Shown: in pieces, positions 15,994 through 20,776 of the stretch | Position numbering within the stretch: the stretch's first letter is position 1 | How the letters are laid out: the number at the start of each line of letters is the position of its first letter | Source of the DNA: Anammoximicrobium sp032229885 | Lineage (GTDB): Bacteria; Planctomycetota; Planctomycetia; Pirellulales; Pirellulaceae | Assembly: GCA_032229885.1 (NCBI GenBank) | Contig: JAVYAJ010000075.1 | Span: 1-20,776 of the forward strand | Reading direction: 5' to 3' | Length of the DNA: 20,776 bases | Notes under the pieces: model-generated | Told to the model about the DNA's origin: nothing | Databases searched by the model: none | The model's input: only the letters and a program-made list of their open reading frames with translations | Translations under genes and position numbers: made by a program

Positions 15994-16767
15994 TCACCAG
16001 GGCGGCAGGCACAAAGTCCCGCCCTCGAGGTGCACCACGCTGCCGTTGATGAAGCCGGCTTCGTCGGTGAACAGAAAGCCGACCGCGTGGGCGACGTCCT
16101 GGGGGCGGCCCATTCGCTGGATCGGGATCTTTTTGGCTACCTGGGCGTACAGTTCGTCCTTCGGCGTATCCCACCCGGCGCACGACGCCGCCAGCATGGG
16201 CGTGTCGATCGTGCCCGGACTGACCGCGACGAAACGCACGCCGTGCGGGCTGTGGTCGGTCGTCAAGCTGCGCATCAGGGCCACCACGCCGGCCTTGGAT
16301 GCGCAGTACACGCCATGCGACGGAAAGCCGATGTCGGCGGCCACGGACGTGGTAAAGCAGATCACGCCTCCGCCCTGCCGTTCCATGACGGGGATCGCAT
16401 GTTTGGCCACCAAGACCGGTCCGAGCAGATTGACATTGATCAAGGCGTAAAAGTCGTCGAGTGTGATGTCGGTGATCCGTTGGTTGCGCAAAATGCCGGC
16501 GTTGGCATGAACGCAGTCCAGGCGGCCGAAGCGCTCGACGGCCGTTTCGACCGCCGCGCGGACGTCCGCCTCCTGGCTGGTGTCGCCGAACTGAAACAGA
16601 CACGTTCCCGGCTCGTCGCACAACCGCTCGGCCAACGCGGCGCCCTCGTCTCGTTGGATCGACATCGCCACGACCTTCGCGCCGTGACGGACGAACAATT
16701 CCGTACACGCTTCGCCGATTCCCGACGTGCCGCCGGTGATCAAAATGACCTTGTCCTTCAGATGCAT
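15994..16767 (-). CDS. Short-chain dehydrogenase/reductase (classical SDR)
   Basis: 257 residues, normal for a classical SDR. These cytoplasmic enzymes oxidise or reduce alcohols and ketones with NAD(P). The ATG at 16767 is preferred over the longer frame because AGGAG lies 6 bases before it and the protein then begins MHLKDKVILITGG. Seen: cofactor motif TGGTSGIG (11-18), structural NAG (89-91), Asn111 in NVNL, and the catalytic triad Ser141 (TTSVAAD), Tyr154 and Lys158 (YCASK). PGTIDTP and the C-terminal GFINGSVVHLEGG are usual for the family. Substrate cannot be told. It is the third of five minus-strand genes, 131 bp downstream of the epimerase gene. Confidence 0.95.
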   Translation of the reverse strand: MHLKDKVILITGGTSGIGEACTELFVRHGAKVVAMSIQRDEGAALAERLCDEPGTCLFQFGDTSQEADVRAAVETAVERFGRLDCVHANAGILRNQRITDITLDDFYALINVNLLGPVLVAKHAIPVMERQGGGVICFTTSVAADIGFPSHGVYCASKAGVVALMRSLTTDHSPHGVRFVAVSPGTIDTPMLAASCAGWDTPKDELYAQVAKKIPIQRMGRPQDVAHAVGFLFTDEAGFINGSVVHLEGGTLCLPPW

Positions 16768-16898
16768 CACAAGCTCCTCTCCACAGAACCCGCGTTTACC
16801 ACGTCTTCGTCTGCCGGGCCGCACACTCGGCGGCCGCTAATCCCGGCAACCGCCGTCGTCCTGCTGGCCCAGCGAGATCGATACGGCCCGTTGTCACG

Positions 16899-17888
16899 TC
16901 AGCCGCGGTATCCGGACCACTGGCGGCCCGGCCTCCCAGCGCGGCGAAACTCGATGGCTTGATCGATCAAGCGATAGATATCGAACCGCGGCTGATATCC
17001 TAGCACGTACTGGGCCTTGGTGATGTCGATGCAGAAGTCCTGCCCGATCGGGTCGACCAGATCCAGCACGTCGATCGCCAACTGGCGGGCCGCATGCTGG
17101 GCCGCGTCGACATAGTCGAACGGGTCCCGCATGGCGATCAGGAAGGTCTGGCCTTCGATCCCGTCGCGTTCCAGCGCCAGCAGGAACGCCTGGACGCAAT
17201 CTTCGACGGCGACGATGTGACGCCGCAGCGGACGGCCGTCCGGGCGTCGCAGGGCCACCGCCGCATCCCGCCCGCCGCCGTAGGCCGCACGCTGCGCATC
17301 GCTCATCAGCTCGTTCCACACGGGCACGCCAAAGTTGTCGCCGGCCACGGTCAGATGCTTGAGGATGTCGTCCTCGGCGTGGATCCACGAGATCCGCAGA
17401 CACACCGTCGGCACACCGGCCTGGTGATAGAACTGCTGAAACATGGCCTCTTCGATGACCTTGGACAGCGGATAGTAGCCCGGATAGGCCACCGGCGGCA
17501 AGCCTTCGTGAATCGGGACCGGCTGGGGATTGAAGTAAATCCCGTTGACGGCGTCGCCGCTGGCCAGAATCACCCGCTTCGGCTTGCCGGTCCGCATCGC
17601 CGCGTCGAGCAGATTGAACGTGCCCTGCGCGCTGATGCCGATCACGCCGAGCCGGTCCTCCTTGCACGTCGCGAGATGGATCACCGCGTCGCTGCGGGCC
17701 ACGAGCGAGTCGACCAGTGCGGCGTCGCCGACGCTGCCTTGGACCTGCTCGACGCCCGGCACATCAACCGCGTTGCGGTGGCGCAGCGCAAGCACGGCCC
17801 AACCCGCGGCGAGCAAGGCTTCACACAGCGGACCGCCCAGCTTGCCGCTGGCGCCGGTCACCAAAACGGTTCGATTTCCCGAGGACAC
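16899..17888 (-). CDS. NAD-dependent epimerase/dehydratase family protein (extended SDR)
   Basis: 329 residues from a GTG at 17888, with AGGAG about 10 bases upstream. Members isomerise or dehydrate nucleotide sugars or reduce related compounds. Seen: TGASGKLG (11-18), Asp69 in DAVIHLA, ASGDAVNG with Ser110, catalytic Tyr139-x3-Lys143 (YYPLSK), and VEDCVQAFLLAL near 227-238 before the C-terminal substrate domain. The C-terminal half (DITKAQYVLGYQPRFDIYRL) is typical of UDP-glucose-4-epimerase-like proteins. The substrate remains open. It sits between the VOC gene (172 bp upstream) and the SDR gene (131 bp downstream), all on the minus strand. Confidence 0.93.
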   Translation of the reverse strand: MSSGNRTVLVTGASGKLGGPLCEALLAAGWAVLALRHRNAVDVPGVEQVQGSVGDAALVDSLVARSDAVIHLATCKEDRLGVIGISAQGTFNLLDAAMRTGKPKRVILASGDAVNGIYFNPQPVPIHEGLPPVAYPGYYPLSKVIEEAMFQQFYHQAGVPTVCLRISWIHAEDDILKHLTVAGDNFGVPVWNELMSDAQRAAYGGGRDAAVALRRPDGRPLRRHIVAVEDCVQAFLLALERDGIEGQTFLIAMRDPFDYVDAAQHAARQLAIDVLDLVDPIGQDFCIDITKAQYVLGYQPRFDIYRLIDQAIEFRRAGRPGRQWSGYRG

Positions 17889-18060
17889 GATGGTTCAGCT
17901 CCTGGCGCGGCCAGAGGCCGCACACAAACAGTGCGAAACGACCTGGTGTATCGTCAACACGAGACAGGGGCAGACCGCAGCGGGCTGATCGTGGCAATCT
18001 CTCCACGCGGGCAACGACGGCTGCGCTCAAGAAGAACCGAAATCGGGCGCCGCCGCGCGG

Positions 18061-18378
18061 TCATTCTTTCGGGTATTCCATGAACTCGACGACCCCGCCG
18101 TCCGGCGTCTCGTAGAATCCGACCGTGGCAATTCCCGCGTCGAACGGTTCCAGCAACACCTTCAGACCGCGAGACGCCTCGTGGATACTGTCGACGCGGT
18201 AGGCCACATGCGGCATTTCGCGAACCTTGCCGGTGACCGGGCTGTCAGGCTCGAATCGCAGCCACTCGATGTGGTACGGATGCGTTCGAAAGTCCGTGAC
18301 CCAGACTCGTGTGGCCGCCACAAAGATCTCGGCAGCCTTTTTCTCCGTGGTGATGATGCCGATGTGGTCGAACTGCAT
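18061..18378 (-). CDS. VOC (glyoxalase/dioxygenase-fold) small protein
   Basis: 105 residues; ATG at 18378 with GGAG 11 bases upstream. It has one full VOC motif: MQFDHIGII at the start, EMPHVAYRVDSI in the middle and GGVVEFMEYP at the end. His5, His57 and Glu98 stand where the divalent metal ligands of glyoxalase I or methylmalonyl-CoA epimerase-type proteins usually lie. One VOC unit is short, so a dimer is expected. The reaction is unknown. It is the most upstream gene of the minus-strand group and is divergent from 18479 across 100 bp. Confidence 0.85.
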   Translation of the reverse strand: MQFDHIGIITTEKKAAEIFVAATRVWVTDFRTHPYHIEWLRFEPDSPVTGKVREMPHVAYRVDSIHEASRGLKVLLEPFDAGIATVGFYETPDGGVVEFMEYPKE

Positions 18379-18478
18379 GTGACTGGTCTCCAAAAAAGGG
18401 GATTGCTGGCGAAACAGGCGGATTTGGAGTATAGTCGATTCCGCGGGATGAAACCAACACCCGGCGGAGAAACAAACC

Positions 18479-19276
18479 ATGAGAACAAAAAAGCTGCCCG
18501 GTCGGTCGGCGCCGACTCGTCGTCTTTCACCTCGACCCGCGGACTGCCCACGCATCGCCACCCCGGGCGTATCGTGGCGCCGGGCGGCTCCGTTTGTCGC
18601 CTTGCGGCTGCTGGTCGTAGGCGGGTTGCTGCCGCTGGCCTGCGGAACCCACGCCGCCGAGGGGGCGGCGACGTCGAAAGAAACGCCGAAAAAGCCGGCT
18701 GCGTTCGGCGCACTGCTCAATACGCTGGCCGACTTTCCCTTGCCCAGCCTGGCCGGCTTGATCCAGCCGGAAAAGATGGGCGTGCTGACGGACAACCAGT
18801 GTCGCATCTCGGACAGCGAAGCCCATCGGCTGTCGGACAACCGGGCCGGCCGTGATCAGTTGTCCGGCAACTCGGCCAATCTGCTGTCCAACCTTCACCT
18901 CCTGTCCGACATCGCCGTCAACGTTCACGTTACCATCCAACACAAGCACGCCGCGCAAGGCAAGACCAACGCCGACGAACAGGCCGCCGAAGGCGCCGAG
19001 GCGGGGCACACAGGCGACACGCCCCCAGCTCGCGCCCAATCGGCTCGCGCACCGCTGCCCGATGCTCGGTCGGAATCCGCCGCGGGGCCGGCGGACGTGG
19101 CGCCGCGGCAGCCCGGATGGATCAAGAACAGGTATGTGACCGAGAACCGAGTCGCCGCGGATCGACGTGTGGCGAACCAGAACGCGACGCGCCGTCAAGC
19201 CAAGGATCGGAAAGCGGCGGACGAAAAACCGAACCCGACAGGCAAGAGTCCGCCGAAAAAGAGCCGCCAGCCATAG
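18479..19276 (+). CDS. Secreted unknown protein with Leu-Ser-x-Asn heptad-like repeat
   Basis: 265 residues; ATG preceded by GGAG with a 9-base gap. A long basic N-terminus and hydrophobic segment at about 37-55 (APFVALRLLVVGGLLPLA) act as a likely signal peptide, ending near GTHA. Residues 103-150 show a repeat with near-7-residue spacing: LTDNQCR, ISDSEAH, LSDNRAG, LSGNSAN, LLSNLHL, LLSDIAVN, VHVTI. The shape suggests a short solenoid, but this is inference. The remainder is polar and low-complexity, with a strongly basic C-terminus (RVAADRRVANQNATRRQAKDR). I recognise no named family. A TATAGT at 18430-18435 is a possible -10 box without a convincing -35. Confidence 0.7.
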   Translation: MRTKKLPGRSAPTRRLSPRPADCPRIATPGVSWRRAAPFVALRLLVVGGLLPLACGTHAAEGAATSKETPKKPAAFGALLNTLADFPLPSLAGLIQPEKMGVLTDNQCRISDSEAHRLSDNRAGRDQLSGNSANLLSNLHLLSDIAVNVHVTIQHKHAAQGKTNADEQAAEGAEAGHTGDTPPARAQSARAPLPDARSESAAGPADVAPRQPGWIKNRYVTENRVAADRRVANQNATRRQAKDRKAADEKPNPTGKSPPKKSRQP

Positions 19277-19490
19277 ACGGTTGACACGACCGGGCGTTGT
19301 GGGCACTGCGCGAGCCACGATCCGCTGACGATCCGCCAACGCGGTGCCCCCGATACCCAAGCTCGTGCTCGCGCCGGCATACCGTGTAACGGGCGACGGC
19401 CGAGCGACCTCGCACCGGCGCGTTTCTACGCCTACAGGAACACGCAGCAACCGGAGGGCAGCCGACCCGCGAGGGGGCGAAAGACAAGCC

Positions 19491-20528
19491 ATGAACGGAT
19501 ACGAGCGGGTGATGCGCGTGTTGCAGGGCCGATTGCCGGACCGCGTCCCTGTCTGTCTGCACAATTTCCTGCCCGCGGCGCGCGAGTTCGGTGTTACGCT
19601 CGAACAATACCTGACCGATCCGGCGGCCGCGGCTGGCGCGCATCTGCACGCGGTCGAGAAGTATGGCCACGACTGTATCGTGATCGACCTCGACACGACG
19701 ATGCTCGCCGAAGCGATGGGAGCAGTGCGAGACAGCACGCCGGGCGAGCCTGGGCACATTGCCGCGCCGGCCATTCACAGCCTGGACGAAGCCGAACGCT
19801 TGCGTCCGGTCGACCCGCAACGCGACGGTCGAATCCCAGTGCTGCTGGAAGCCATCCGTCGCCTGGCGGCAGCGGTGGGCGGGCGCGTGGCGATTCGGGG
19901 CAACGCCGATCAATGCGCGTTTTCGCTCGCCAGCCTGCTGCGCGGCATGGAAGACTTTATGATGGATCTGGTGACCGAACCCGACCATCCCGGTCTGCGC
20001 CAACTGTTGGAGGTGTGCTATCAAAGCCACCTCGCCACGCACCGTGCAGTGCGGGCGGCCGGCGCGGATTTCACTTCGTTGGGTGACAGCCCCGCCGGCC
20101 CGGATGTGGTCTCGCCGCAGATCTTCGAGCGCTTTGCCCGGCCGTATCACGAGCGGCTGGTGCGTGACCTGGCCGCCGACGGAGTCTTTACCGTGATTCA
20201 TGTCTGCGGCAACACGTCGCGAATTCTCGACCAGTTGGCCCAGTATCCGGCGTGCGGATTCGAGCTGGACTACAAGACCGATGCGGCTCGCGCCAAGGCG
20301 ACGGCCGGCGCCCACCATGTGTTGTTCGGCAATATCGATCCCAGCGGCGTCCTGGCCTTAGGCTCCGTCGAACAGGTTCGCGACGCCGCGCGACGGCTGA
20401 TCAAAACCTGGAAGCCGGGCGGGCGGTTTGTGCTGAACGCCGGCTGTGCGATCCCGGCGATGACCCCGCCCGAAAACATCCATGCCCTGGTCGCCGCGGC
20501 GGTCGAGTTCGGTCGGTTTGACGCTTGA
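19491..20528 (+). CDS. URO-D family methyltransferase-like protein (MtaA/CmuA type) with zinc site
   Basis: 345 residues, the usual length for MtaA-type methylcobamide methyltransferases. ATG at 19491 follows GAGGGGGC at a longish 13-base gap; the protein begins MNGYERVMRVLQGRLPDRVPV, a typical start. Zinc-ligand pattern His237-x-Cys239 (IHVCGNTS) and Cys319 (NAGCAIP) is intact; GNIDPSGVL and MTPPENIHALV are characteristic. These enzymes move methyl groups between a corrinoid carrier and an acceptor thiol; here no corrinoid protein or activator is next to it, so the partner is unknown. It is not HemE. Compare the minus-strand paralogue at 12593-14044, which lacks the zinc residues. A hairpin follows 8 bases after its stop codon. 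Confidence 0.92.
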   Translation: MNGYERVMRVLQGRLPDRVPVCLHNFLPAAREFGVTLEQYLTDPAAAAGAHLHAVEKYGHDCIVIDLDTTMLAEAMGAVRDSTPGEPGHIAAPAIHSLDEAERLRPVDPQRDGRIPVLLEAIRRLAAAVGGRVAIRGNADQCAFSLASLLRGMEDFMMDLVTEPDHPGLRQLLEVCYQSHLATHRAVRAAGADFTSLGDSPAGPDVVSPQIFERFARPYHERLVRDLAADGVFTVIHVCGNTSRILDQLAQYPACGFELDYKTDAARAKATAGAHHVLFGNIDPSGVLALGSVEQVRDAARRLIKTWKPGGRFVLNAGCAIPAMTPPENIHALVAAAVEFGRFDA

Positions 20529-20535
20529 CGTCCCC

Positions 20536-20561
20536 GGTCGACTGGCACCCCCCAGCCGACC
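20536..20561 (+). terminator. Hairpin after the URO-D gene
   Basis: GGTCGACTGG (20536-20545) and CCAGCCGACC (20552-20561) form a 10-bp stem with one A-C mismatch and a CACCCC loop. It begins 8 bases past the stop. No T-tract follows, so the terminator role is tentative. Confidence 0.4.
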
Positions 20562-20583
20562 GACGCCATAGGCTGGACGGATT

Positions 20584-20614
20584 TTCGAGCGAACACGGCC
20601 GTGTTCGAGCGAAC
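20584..20614. repeat. 18-bp perfect palindrome with flanking direct repeat
   Basis: CGAACACGGCCGTGTTCG (20590-20607) is perfectly palindromic. TTCGAGCGAAC occurs twice (20584-20594 and 20604-20614), overlapping both ends. This could be a DNA-binding site or part of a dispersed repeat. Confidence 0.6.
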
Positions 20615-20700
20615 GTGAGCCGAGCCCCGTCGGCCAAGGCCGGATGGAAATCCGCCCGGCGATGGATCGCGCGCAGCCGCGCGCAGGATGGCAACGCGGC

Positions 20701-20776
20701 AGCCGCGCCCGTCAGCGAGTCGTCAGCCGCGCCCGTCAGCGAGTCGTCAGCCGCGCCCGTCAGCGAGTCGTCAGCC
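20701..20776. repeat. 24-bp tandem repeat, cut by window edge
   Basis: Three exact copies of a 24-base unit starting AGCCGCGCCCGTCAGCGAGT (20701-20724, 20725-20748, 20749-20772) plus four more bases to the end. Unit length is divisible by three and all plus frames are open, for example (AAPVSESS)n or (QPRPSASR)n. No ribosome site was seen before it, so coding is undecided. Confidence 0.85.

Noticed and set aside
17094..18083. A 329-codon plus-strand frame opposite the epimerase gene
   Set aside because: Shadow of the epimerase/dehydratase; no ribosome site and no domain.
19281..19286. TTGACA as the -35 box of the second URO-D gene
   Set aside because: No -10-like hexamer lies 16-18 bases downstream, and the start codon is about 200 bases away.

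Overview
The window looks like a chromosomal piece of a high-GC planctomycete (Planctomycetota, probably Pirellulales-like). Three things point there: the N-terminal motif LEALEDRRVL in the first gene, which resembles the N-terminal tag of many secreted planctomycete proteins; a secreted C-type sulfatase; and two uroporphyrinogen-decarboxylase (URO-D) family proteins that are not HemE, among long Pro/Ala/Ser-rich proteins. This taxonomic call is an inference from protein content. No rRNA, complete tRNA, CRISPR array, phage module or transposase gene was seen.

Layout. 1-334 (-): start of a secreted FG-GAP/VCBS-type protein running off the left edge. 335-1544: about 1.2 kb without a convincing gene but with several inverted repeats. 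1545-3197 (+): secreted sulfatase, followed by a nested hairpin. 3198-4095: gene-poor and repeat-bearing. 4096-5377 (+): secreted right-handed beta-helix (pectate-lyase-like) gene broken by one frameshift. 5378-5976: gene-free, with a 336-bp MITE-like element bounded by 21-bp inverted repeats and carrying REP-like palindromes. 5977-7731 (+): unrecognised protein with a duplicated N-terminal domain and a C-terminal membrane anchor. 7907-8755 (-): shikimate-dehydrogenase-like protein with changed substrate-pocket residues. 8866-9029: heptamer-based inverted repeat around a tRNA-minihelix-like hairpin. 9025-10713 (-): secreted SH3-domain protein, divergent from 10944-12557 (+), a double zinc-ribbon membrane protein.

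From 18378 down to 12593 five genes lie on the minus strand, read in the order VOC protein, NAD-dependent epimerase/dehydratase, short-chain dehydrogenase, MFS transporter and URO-D family protein. Gaps are 130-270 bp, so they may be several transcripts. The gene types (two oxidoreductases, one isomerase-like small protein, one exporter/importer, one methyltransferase-like protein) suggest small-molecule or sugar metabolism; the substrate cannot be read from sequence. Divergent from them are 18479-19276 (+), a secreted unknown with a short Leu-Ser-x-Asn repeat, and 19491-20528 (+), a second URO-D family protein that keeps the His-x-Cys...Cys zinc site of MtaA-type methyltransferases.

The right end (20529-20776) has a hairpin, an 18-bp perfect palindrome and a 24-bp tandem repeat cut by the edge. 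The shorter gaps 7732-7906, 12558-12592, 14045-14295, 16768-16898, 17889-18060 and 19277-19490 show nothing I could support. No complete undescribed system could be demonstrated. The strongest leads are the covarying palindromes, the MITE-like element, the minihelix-like hairpin, the altered AroE pocket and the unassigned planctomycete-type proteins.
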